A stretch of DNA of 64,000 nt from Ureibacillus thermophilus (GTDB taxonomy: Bacteria; Bacillota; Bacilli; Bacillales_A; Planococcaceae): assembly GCF_004331915.1 (NCBI RefSeq), contig NZ_CP036528.1, forward strand, positions 1,644,780 through 1,708,779. Direction: 5' to 3'. Position numbers and translations under genes: made by a program. The notes beneath the pieces are model-generated. The model saw nothing but the letters and a program-made list of their open reading frames with translations. It was not told the DNA's origin and did no database searches. Shown here in pieces: positions 47,399 to 54,611 of the stretch; position 1 is the first letter of the stretch, and the number at the start of each line of letters is the position of its first letter.

Positions 47399-50173
47399 AT
47401 GGATAATCAAAAATATGTCATCGTAGATTTGGAAACAACTGGACATTCTCCAAAAGCAGGAGATCGAATTATTCAAATTTCTATGGTCATTATGAGAAAT
47501 TGGGAAGTGGAAGAAACTTTCACGACTTTTATCCACCCAGAGCGGTCCATTCCCTTTTATATACAAGACTTAACGAACATTTCAGAACGCGATATTGAAG
47601 GCGCTTTTCCTTTTGAATATTATGCAGAGGACATTTATGAACGATTGCAGGACGGCATCTTTGTCGCCCATAATGCCGATTTTGACTTATCGTTCTTGCA
47701 AGAGGAATTTGAACGGGCTGGACTTTCAAAATGGAAGGGAAAGAAGATTGATACTGTAGAATTATCAAAAATACTCTTTCCGACAGCGCTGGGCTTTAAA
47801 TTGGGCGATCTTGCAAACGATTTGGAAATTCCCCTTCATCATGCCCATCGTGCAGATGATGATGCAATGGCAACAGCTCTTTTATTGAAAAAATGCTGGG
47901 AAGAAATTTTAATGCTTCCCGTTCAAACGATTGAACAATTGCATAAACATTCTTTTAAATTAAAATCAAATATCTCCCATTTGTTATTTCAGGCATTGCA
48001 AATAAAGCGGAAAACCATTGAAGATGAAGACAAATTTGCCCATTATCATCAGCTTGTTTTCAAAAAGAAACCGCCCATTGCCAGTGCACCTGATTTAAAA
48101 ACAGTCTATCCTTCTTCTGATGAAGAAAAACAAGAGCTTCTTTCAAGACAGTTTCCAAATTTTGAAAAAAGAACAGAACAATTTCAAATGATGGATGCAA
48201 TTTGGGAAACGCTAGAACAGAAAAAGGAAATGATGATTGAAGCATCTACAGGTGTAGGTAAGACTTTGGGCTACTTGCTGCCGGCCTTTATTTATGCCAA
48301 ACAGCAAGGAAAGAAAATATGCATCAGCACCTACACTTCCGTTTTATTGGAACAGCTTTTATATAAAGAAATTCCGAAAATCGAAAAGGTCTTCGGAATC
48401 AAGATTCATGCTACCCTCCTAAAGGGAATGCAAAATTATATAGATATTGAATTATTTGAACAGCTGCTTGAACAAGGGGAGCACTCCTATGACGAAACAT
48501 TGACCATAATGCAAATTCTTGTTTGGCTTTCTAAAACGGAAACAGGGGACTTAAGCGAATTGAATCTTTCCGGCGGAGGACAGCTTTTGATTGAAAAAAT
48601 CCGAAAAAAACGCCGAAACGAAAACCCTTTTGATTTTTATGAAAGAGCCATTCAAGAAAGTATGGATGCGGATATTATTGTGACTAATCATGCGATGCTG
48701 CTTGCTGATTTGGAGCGCCTTGAACCTATTTTCCAATCGATTGACGGGTGGATTATCGATGAAGCCCATCAATTGATTCAGGCCGCCATCCACCGCCAGC
48801 AAGTGATTTTTTCTTATGCCCAATGGAAATATTATTTTGGCCAAATGGGTCTTGCTTCAGAAGATGGGCTTTTTGAAATCTTTCAAAAAGCCGCTATGAA
48901 AACAGGACGATTTTCCAAACCATTATTCATTCAGTTGGAAAAGTCTTTTCAAAAAACGGTCAACCTTTTTGAGCAAGTGATGGAGACAATCGTTTCCTCC
49001 ATGAAAAATCAAAAGCAGACTTATTTTGATTATAAACGGACCGCATTTTTGAAAGATTTATCATTTCATCCATCTTTGTTAAAAGAAGTTTCCCGCTCTT
49101 TGCAACATTGGATTGATTTAGCCGAACAAGCATCCATACATTTTCGCCAAAATGTTGATGAATTATCAAAGGAAAATAAACTCCTTGTAGAACGATGGGA
49201 TTACTGGATTCGCGAATGGAAACTGAAATTAGCGGAATGGGATGAACTTTTCTTTATAGAAAAAAATCATTATGCCCTTTGGATTGAATGCGATAACCGC
49301 CAAATTCCAGGCAGCATCCGCATTTATAAAAAACCGATTGAAATTAGAGAATCCATCGAAAAACTATTTCATTCTTTAAGAAAAAATGCGGGCATTATTT
49401 GGACTTCAGGAACGCTCACCATTCCGAACAATGAACGGTTTATCGCCAATCAATTAGGCATTGCAAAAGATGTTCCAATTTTGAAGCTAAATGCGCCGCA
49501 AAACTATTACGGAGGCGCGAAAGTCTATATTGCAACAGACATGCCGGATATCCAAGGAGTTCCCCAATCCGAGTATATTGAATCTGTAGCAGCAGCCGTG
49601 ACGCAAATTGTGCAATCCATTGAGGGGCGTTGTTTTGTGCTGTTTACATCCCAGGATATGTTGAAACGGACTGTAGAACTTATTCAAGAGGCGGAATTAT
49701 TGAAGGATTATTTATTATTTGCCCAAGGCGTGACAAGCGGCAGCCGGATGAGGCTATTGAAATCCTTTCAAAAATTTCCACGGTCCGTCTTGTTTGGCAC
49801 GAACAGTTTTTGGGAAGGAGTCGATGTGCCCGGGGAGGATTTAAGTGCGGTGATTATTGTCCGATTGCCTTTTTCCTCTCCGGATGAACCAACATTTAAA
49901 ACAAAAGCAGCCATCTTAAAAGAAAATGGGCAAAATGCTTTTACCGACTTATCGTTGCCGGAAGCCATTTTACGATTTAAACAGGGATTTGGAAGACTCA
50001 TCCGCTCTTCGAAGGATAAAGGGGCATTCATTGTATTGGACCGGCGAATTGAAACAAAATCCTATGGCACAGAATTTCTTAAAGCACTTCCAAACATTAA
50101 AATTGAAAAACTCCCTTTACAACATATGGTGAAAGATTTACAACATTGGTATAATAGCAGTGAAGAAAAGTAG
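47399..50173 (+). CDS. dinG: DinG-family helicase with N-terminal exonuclease domain
   Basis: 924 residues. The N-terminal domain (about 1-175) is a DnaQ-like 3'-5' exonuclease with VDLETTG (Exo I), AHNADFD (Exo II) and HRADDDAMA (Exo III). The C-terminal part is an XPD/DinG helicase with Walker A EASTGVGKT (about 281-289), DEAH (about 463) and motif VI QGFGRLIRS. In Staphylococcus and Bacillus the family is a nuclease; iron-sulfur cysteines of E. coli DinG are absent. ATG 47399 has only a weak ribosome site. Same place as Bacillus dinG (ypvA). Confidence 0.94.
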   Translation: MDNQKYVIVDLETTGHSPKAGDRIIQISMVIMRNWEVEETFTTFIHPERSIPFYIQDLTNISERDIEGAFPFEYYAEDIYERLQDGIFVAHNADFDLSFLQEEFERAGLSKWKGKKIDTVELSKILFPTALGFKLGDLANDLEIPLHHAHRADDDAMATALLLKKCWEEILMLPVQTIEQLHKHSFKLKSNISHLLFQALQIKRKTIEDEDKFAHYHQLVFKKKPPIASAPDLKTVYPSSDEEKQELLSRQFPNFEKRTEQFQMMDAIWETLEQKKEMMIEASTGVGKTLGYLLPAFIYAKQQGKKICISTYTSVLLEQLLYKEIPKIEKVFGIKIHATLLKGMQNYIDIELFEQLLEQGEHSYDETLTIMQILVWLSKTETGDLSELNLSGGGQLLIEKIRKKRRNENPFDFYERAIQESMDADIIVTNHAMLLADLERLEPIFQSIDGWIIDEAHQLIQAAIHRQQVIFSYAQWKYYFGQMGLASEDGLFEIFQKAAMKTGRFSKPLFIQLEKSFQKTVNLFEQVMETIVSSMKNQKQTYFDYKRTAFLKDLSFHPSLLKEVSRSLQHWIDLAEQASIHFRQNVDELSKENKLLVERWDYWIREWKLKLAEWDELFFIEKNHYALWIECDNRQIPGSIRIYKKPIEIRESIEKLFHSLRKNAGIIWTSGTLTIPNNERFIANQLGIAKDVPILKLNAPQNYYGGAKVYIATDMPDIQGVPQSEYIESVAAAVTQIVQSIEGRCFVLFTSQDMLKRTVELIQEAELLKDYLLFAQGVTSGSRMRLLKSFQKFPRSVLFGTNSFWEGVDVPGEDLSAVIIVRLPFSSPDEPTFKTKAAILKENGQNAFTDLSLPEAILRFKQGFGRLIRSSKDKGAFIVLDRRIETKSYGTEFLKALPNIKIEKLPLQHMVKDLQHWYNSSEEK

Positions 50174-50216
50174 CGGGTAAACTACTCTTCATCATATAGA
50201 AAAACAAGGTGTTCAA

Positions 50217-50696
50217 ATGAAAAATTGGATTATTTTTATCATAAGTTTTGTGTTAATATTAACTATTGGAATATCTAGTTTAGTCCTCTGGAAAGCATCA
50301 AGCCCATTCTCAAAAATTGAACAGCAGGCAATAGATTTGGCAATCTCGTCAAACTTAATCAAAACGGCTGCTGATGCTTATGTATATAATGGCAATAAGC
50401 CTTACGTTACCGTTTTAGGCGTTGATGAAGAGGGGGTTGAGAAGGCCGTTTTTGTACCAATTACATTAGAAGAAAAATCGATACAAATGGTTGAATTGAA
50501 AGATGGCATTTCAGAGGAAGAGGCTATTTCGATTTTAGAAAAAAAAGATGTTAAAAAAGTGCTTCATACAAAATTAGGCTATGAGGAACCGGGGGCTGTC
50601 TGGGAAATTGCTTATATTAACAAATCGGACAAACTCAACTATGTCTACATTTTGTTTGAAGATGGACAATGGTGGAAACGCATTTTGAATTTATAG
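50217..50696 (+). CDS. ypmB: YpmB-like single-span protein (DUF5590)
   Basis: 159 residues: a membrane anchor (about 4-25), then two related PepSY-like/cystatin-like extracellular halves. Recognised by position between dinG and aspB and by the anchor plus domain layout. AAGGTG precedes the ATG. Function unknown. aspB starts 15 bases later. Confidence 0.78.
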   Translation: MKNWIIFIISFVLILTIGISSLVLWKASSPFSKIEQQAIDLAISSNLIKTAADAYVYNGNKPYVTVLGVDEEGVEKAVFVPITLEEKSIQMVELKDGISEEEAISILEKKDVKKVLHTKLGYEEPGAVWEIAYINKSDKLNYVYILFEDGQWWKRILNL

Positions 50697-50711
50697 AGGA
50701 GTCGATTAGGA

Positions 50712-51905
50712 ATGAAAGAATTATTGGCCAATCGTGTAAAAACTTTAACACCATCATCAACTTTAGCAATCACTGCCAAGGCAAAAGAAATGAAAGCACA
50801 AGGCATCGACGTGATTGGACTTGGAGCCGGAGAACCTGATTTTAACACTCCACAAAACATCATTGATGCTGCAGTTGATTCAATGCAAAAAGGATTTACA
50901 AAATATACTCCATCTGGAGGGCTTCCGGCTCTAAAAGAAGCGATTATCGAAAAATTTAAACGAGATAATCAATTGGAATATAAGCCAAATGAAATCATCG
51001 TCGGCGTTGGTGCAAAACACGTTCTTTACACTTTATTCCAAGTTATTTTAAATGATGGCGATGAAGTCATCATCCCAACGCCATATTGGGTTTCCTATCC
51101 TGAGCAAGTAAAACTTGCAGGCGGGGTTCCTGTTTATATTGAAACAACGAGCGAACAAAACTACAAAATCAATGCTGCGCAATTGAAAAATGCTATTACG
51201 GATAAAACAAAAGCGTTGATTATCAACTCTCCAAGCAATCCAACGGGAATGCTCTACACGCGTGAAGAATTAGAAGAGATTGCAAAAGTAGCCCTTGAAC
51301 ACAACATTCTCATCGTTTCAGATGAAATTTATGAAAAACTTGTATACAATGGTGCTGAGCATTTCTCCATTGCACAAATTTCAGATGAAGTAAAAGCAAA
51401 AACAATCGTAATTAACGGTGTTTCAAAATCCCATTCCATGACAGGCTGGCGAATCGGATATGCAGCAGGGGACGCAGATATTATTAAAGCTATGACCGAT
51501 TTAGCATCTCACTCTACTTCCAATCCAACGACTGCCTCTCAATATGGAGCAATTGAAGCGTATAATGGGCCGCAAGATTCTGTAGAAGAGATGAGAAAAG
51601 CCTTTGAATCACGTTTAGAAGCCATTTATCCGAAATTAAATGCCATTCCTGGCTTTAAAGTAGTTAAACCTCAAGGTGCCTTCTATTTATTGCCGGATGT
51701 AAGCGAGGCGGCTGCAAAAACTGGTTTTGCTTCAGTGGATGATTTTGCAAGCGCATTGCTAACAGAAGGAAACGTTGCAGTCATCCCAGGCTCTGGCTTT
51801 GGTGCGCCTTCCACAATCCGCATCAGCTATGCGACTTCTTTGGACTTGTTGGAAGAAGCAGTAAGCCGCATCGAAAAATTTGTAAAAGATCGTTGGCAAG
51901 AATAA
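50712..51905 (+). CDS. aspB: Aspartate aminotransferase
   Basis: 397 residues, class I PLP aminotransferase of the thermophile/Bacillus type. PLP Lys lies in VSKSHSMTGWRIGY (about 239), with NSPSNPTG near 171 and the C-terminal Arg of RISYATS. Interconverts aspartate and glutamate with their keto acids. GAGGAG precedes the ATG. In Bacillus the next gene is asnS, which is missing here; dnaD follows. Confidence 0.95.
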   Translation: MKELLANRVKTLTPSSTLAITAKAKEMKAQGIDVIGLGAGEPDFNTPQNIIDAAVDSMQKGFTKYTPSGGLPALKEAIIEKFKRDNQLEYKPNEIIVGVGAKHVLYTLFQVILNDGDEVIIPTPYWVSYPEQVKLAGGVPVYIETTSEQNYKINAAQLKNAITDKTKALIINSPSNPTGMLYTREELEEIAKVALEHNILIVSDEIYEKLVYNGAEHFSIAQISDEVKAKTIVINGVSKSHSMTGWRIGYAAGDADIIKAMTDLASHSTSNPTTASQYGAIEAYNGPQDSVEEMRKAFESRLEAIYPKLNAIPGFKVVKPQGAFYLLPDVSEAAAKTGFASVDDFASALLTEGNVAVIPGSGFGAPSTIRISYATSLDLLEEAVSRIEKFVKDRWQE

Positions 51906-51970
51906 TAAATTTCCAAATCAGGGCGTCCGTATTTACGGGCGCTTACTTTCTAATGAAAGGAGTCACGGCG

Positions 51971-52690
51971 GTGAAGGAACAAAATCATCGACTCCGTAAG
52001 TGGACTGAGCAAAAAAATGTGAACATCCCAGAGCTTTTTTTTCGCCATTATAAAAAATTAGGCATCTCGGATAATGAAGCCATGCTATTGTTGCAAATAT
52101 TGGCCTTTCATTCAGAAAACGTTTATTTTCCGACTCCTAATGCGTTGGCTGAGAGAATGCACTATACGGATGAAGAAATTCTAGCCAAACTGGAACGCCT
52201 CGTTCAAAAGGGTTTTTTAGAAATCTCCCAAGGATATGACGCAAACGGAATATTGTATGAAAAATATTCCTTATTTCCATTATGGGATCGAATTTTGGAT
52301 ATCGTTGATAAACAAGCAATCCATCAAGAAGAGCAGCAAAAGAAAAAAGAGGAAGGAGAAATCTTTACCCTTTTTGAACAAGAATTTGGCCGTTTGCTTT
52401 CCCCAATAGAAATTGAAACGATTTCTTCTTGGCTGGATCAAGATCAGCATTCCCCAAAAATTATCCGGGAAGCATTAAAAGAAGCGGTGCTCGCCGGAAA
52501 ATTATCTTTTCGTTACATCGACCGGATTTTATTCGAATGGAAAAAGAAAAACATTCGCACTATCCAACAAGTGGAAAAGCAACGGGAACAATTCGTTAAA
52601 CAAAATTCACCTTCCATCCCTCCAAAGCAATTCACACCGGAAAATCACAAAAAAGTGCCATTTTACAATTGGTTAGATGAAAGAGAATAG
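51971..52690 (+). CDS. dnaD: DnaD, replication initiation/primosome protein
   Basis: 239 residues from GTG 51971, nine bases after AAAGGAG; the longer frame from 51893 overlaps aspB. N-terminal winged-helix DDBH1 (about 15-100) and C-terminal DDBH2 (about 130-215) with the YxxxIxxxW-like signature FRYIDRILFEWKKKNI. In Bacillus DnaD helps load helicase at oriC and restart sites. nth follows after ten bases. Confidence 0.94.
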   Translation: MKEQNHRLRKWTEQKNVNIPELFFRHYKKLGISDNEAMLLLQILAFHSENVYFPTPNALAERMHYTDEEILAKLERLVQKGFLEISQGYDANGILYEKYSLFPLWDRILDIVDKQAIHQEEQQKKKEEGEIFTLFEQEFGRLLSPIEIETISSWLDQDQHSPKIIREALKEAVLAGKLSFRYIDRILFEWKKKNIRTIQQVEKQREQFVKQNSPSIPPKQFTPENHKKVPFYNWLDERE

Positions 52691-52700
52691 GGGAGATCAA

Positions 52701-53360
52701 ATGTTGACAAAAAAGCAGTGGGAACATTGTTTAGAAGTCATCGATCAAATGTTCCCTGATGCCCACTGTGAGCTGGTACATAAAAATCCGTTTGAATTAT
52801 TAATTGCAACGCTTCTATCGGCCCAATGTACCGATCAGCTCGTCAATAAAGTAACAAAAGATTTGTTCCAAAAATATCACAAACCGGAAGATTATTTATC
52901 AGTGCCATTAGAGGAGTTGCAGCAGGATATTCGCTCCATTGGGCTCTATCGAAATAAAGCAAAAAATATTCAAAAATTATGCGAAAAATTGATTGCAGAA
53001 TTTAACGGAGAAGTGCCAAAAACAAGGGAAGAGCTGACTTCGCTTCCGGGAGTGGGAAGAAAAACGGCCAATGTGGTTATGTCTGTGGCTTTTGGGATTC
53101 CTGCCATTGCAGTTGATACTCATGTGGAAAGGGTAACAAAACGGCTCGGTTTATGCCGTTGGAAGGACAGCGTGTTGGAAGTGGAAGAAACGCTCATGAA
53201 AAAAACGCCGAAGGAAAGATGGTCCAAAACCCATCACCAATTAATTTTCTTTGGCAGATATCATTGCAAAGCCCAAAATCCTCAATGCCATCAATGCCCG
53301 CTGTTAGATGTGTGCAGAGAAGGGCAAAAACGGTTGAAAAAAGGGTTGGTTAAACAATGA
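52701..53360 (+). CDS. nth: Endonuclease III
   Basis: 219 residues. Base-excision glycosylase/AP lyase for oxidised pyrimidines. The HhH motif with catalytic Lys is LPGVGRKTANVV (about 114-125), the catalytic Asp is in AVDTHVERV, and the [4Fe-4S] ligands follow C-x6-C-x2-C-x5-C near the end. ATG 52701 follows GGGGAG. Stop overlaps ypoC as ATGA. Confidence 0.97.
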   Translation: MLTKKQWEHCLEVIDQMFPDAHCELVHKNPFELLIATLLSAQCTDQLVNKVTKDLFQKYHKPEDYLSVPLEELQQDIRSIGLYRNKAKNIQKLCEKLIAEFNGEVPKTREELTSLPGVGRKTANVVMSVAFGIPAIAVDTHVERVTKRLGLCRWKDSVLEVEETLMKKTPKERWSKTHHQLIFFGRYHCKAQNPQCHQCPLLDVCREGQKRLKKGLVKQ

Positions 53361-53710
53361 TTCGGGTGAAAAAAGAAGCTATTCAAAAGGACCAGATTGA
53401 ACCGTATTTTCAGAAATGGGACAAATTATCGAAAGAAATTTATCAGGCTCATGACGAGTGGAATAGAGAAATGGCTCAAAATTTAATGGAACAAGGAATT
53501 GCCCTTTTTGAAGAATTGATGGTCAAAGCTTCAGATACAGATTCTGAAAAGCTTGAATTCCATGAAGCATATGAAGCAATGCCGTTAAATGGGTTGGAGC
53601 GTTTTCAATTCATTAAAGCAAGACCAGGCCAATATGCTTGCTACGTACAGCTGGATGAATTGTTTAAAGAAGTGAAAAAGCGATTAGCGCGGCTCCGAGT
53701 GCAGAAATAG
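53357..53710 (+). CDS. ypoC: YpoC-like protein
   Basis: 117 residues, helical, soluble. Recognised as YpoC by its strict linkage to nth and by segments such as WDKLSKEIYQAHDEWN and MPLNGLERFQFIKARPGQYACYVQL. No catalytic motif; function unknown. Translationally coupled to nth by a four-base overlap. A terminator overlaps its stop codon. Confidence 0.8.
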   Translation: MIRVKKEAIQKDQIEPYFQKWDKLSKEIYQAHDEWNREMAQNLMEQGIALFEELMVKASDTDSEKLEFHEAYEAMPLNGLERFQFIKARPGQYACYVQLDELFKEVKKRLARLRVQK

Positions 53711-53740
53711 TACAGCCAAAAGCGGTTGTACTATTTTTTT
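53709..53740 (+). terminator. Rho-independent terminator after ypoC
   Basis: AGTACAGCC pairs with GGTTGTACT (one G-T pair), then eight T starting at 53733. Confidence 0.85.
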
Positions 53741-53760
53741 AGAAAAATTTTCATAATAAA

Positions 53761-53834
53761 GTTAAGTATACTTTACATTTTAGTAGATGTAAAGTATACT
53801 TAACATACAATTAAAATTGTAAAGTAAACTTTAC
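53761..53834 (+). promoter_or_regulatory. Three 16-base palindromic operators before the XRE gene
   Basis: Sites at 53761-53776, 53789-53804 and 53819-53834 all fit GTWAAGTAWACTTWAC. The first reads GTTAAGTATACTTTAC and the third is the perfect palindrome GTAAAGTAAACTTTAC apart from the centre. Centres are 28 and 30 bases apart, close to whole helical turns, so repressor dimers would line up on one face. Sites one and two together also form a perfect 18-base inverted repeat. The last site ends just before GGAGGGG of the xre gene. TTAACA at 53800 may be a minus 35 box. Confidence 0.75.
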
Positions 53835-53848
53835 TTTTTGGAGGGGTT

Positions 53849-54055
53849 ATGAAGAATAGGATTCGAGAATTGCGAAAAGCGATGAATATGACGCAGGAGG
53901 AATTGTCACAAAAAATTGGTGTTTCACGCCAATCCATTATTGCAATTGAATCTGGCAAATACAATCCATCCCTTGAATTGGCATATCATATCTCCAAAGT
54001 TTTTGACTTAAAGATTGAAGAAGTTTTTATTTTTGAGGAGGAGGGGGAAGAATGA
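53849..54055 (+). CDS. XRE-family transcriptional regulator, small
   Basis: 68 residues, essentially one helix-turn-helix domain (MTQEELSQKIGVSRQSIIAIESGKYNPSLELAYHISKVF, about 14-52) and an acidic tail. It belongs to the YgzD-type small repressors that are usually paired with a membrane protein. GGAGGGG precedes the ATG. It overlaps the next gene as ATGA. The three upstream palindromes are its likely binding sites, so it is probably autoregulated. The pair is absent at this locus in Bacillus subtilis. Confidence 0.9.
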   Translation: MKNRIRELRKAMNMTQEELSQKIGVSRQSIIAIESGKYNPSLELAYHISKVFDLKIEEVFIFEEEGEE

Positions 54056-54537
54056 CGTTAGACGCAATTGGTGGCATAATTGGATTATATGGGGGATTGA
54101 TATGTGGTTTAATAGGCTGGTGGTTTGGCCGCAAGCTGGCAAAAAAGAACCGAGGCCTGGATGAATTTTACCAACACATATGGAAAACGGCAAGATCCTA
54201 CTCCTGGTATCTGACTATTTTTGTCTTGTATTTATTATATTCTTTGAATATATTTGGTGTTGAAATGAGCGTTCCAATGGTGTTGGCGATGTTGACGTTC
54301 ATTCATATAGGTAGTTGGGGCGTGATTGGAGCCATTTTAACCATCAATTTATCAAGGCCAGAGCCATTCCAAATTTCGCCAATAATGATGGGTATTACGA
54401 TCATGGTTATATCAACTAGTATTCTTACAATAATTGCTATATGGATGAAAAATATATGGATTTTATTTATAACCGTTTTACCGAATATAGTGGGGCTGTA
54501 TATTGCTTTGTTGGGAAGAAAAAAGGCATTAGAATAA
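54052..54537 (+). CDS. Membrane protein paired with the XRE regulator, unknown
   Basis: 161 residues, about five hydrophobic segments (about 7-25, 51-68, 77-95, 113-130, 136-155) and a short loop of basic residues after the first. No catalytic or transport motif is recognised. Translation is coupled to the regulator by a four-base overlap, so it is the likely output of the module. Such XRE/membrane pairs are common in Firmicutes but mostly without known function. A terminator shared with ponA follows. Confidence 0.75.
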   Translation: MTLDAIGGIIGLYGGLICGLIGWWFGRKLAKKNRGLDEFYQHIWKTARSYSWYLTIFVLYLLYSLNIFGVEMSVPMVLAMLTFIHIGSWGVIGAILTINLSRPEPFQISPIMMGITIMVISTSILTIIAIWMKNIWILFITVLPNIVGLYIALLGRKKALE

Positions 54538-54561
54538 GTGTTTAGTTCAAAATTCAAAAAG

Positions 54562-54603
54562 AAAGAGGCAAGGGGAAAAGCGTATTCCACTTGCCTCTTT
54601 TTT
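54562..54603. terminator. Bidirectional terminator between the membrane gene and ponA
   Basis: AAAGAGGCAAG pairs with CTTGCCTCTTT; T run on the right and A run on the left, so it can end both convergent transcripts. Confidence 0.9.
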
Positions 54604-54611
54604 CAATTACT

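Noticed and set aside
52677-52700. Longer N-terminus for nth
   Set aside because: The extension spans the dnaD stop and the ribosome site of nth.
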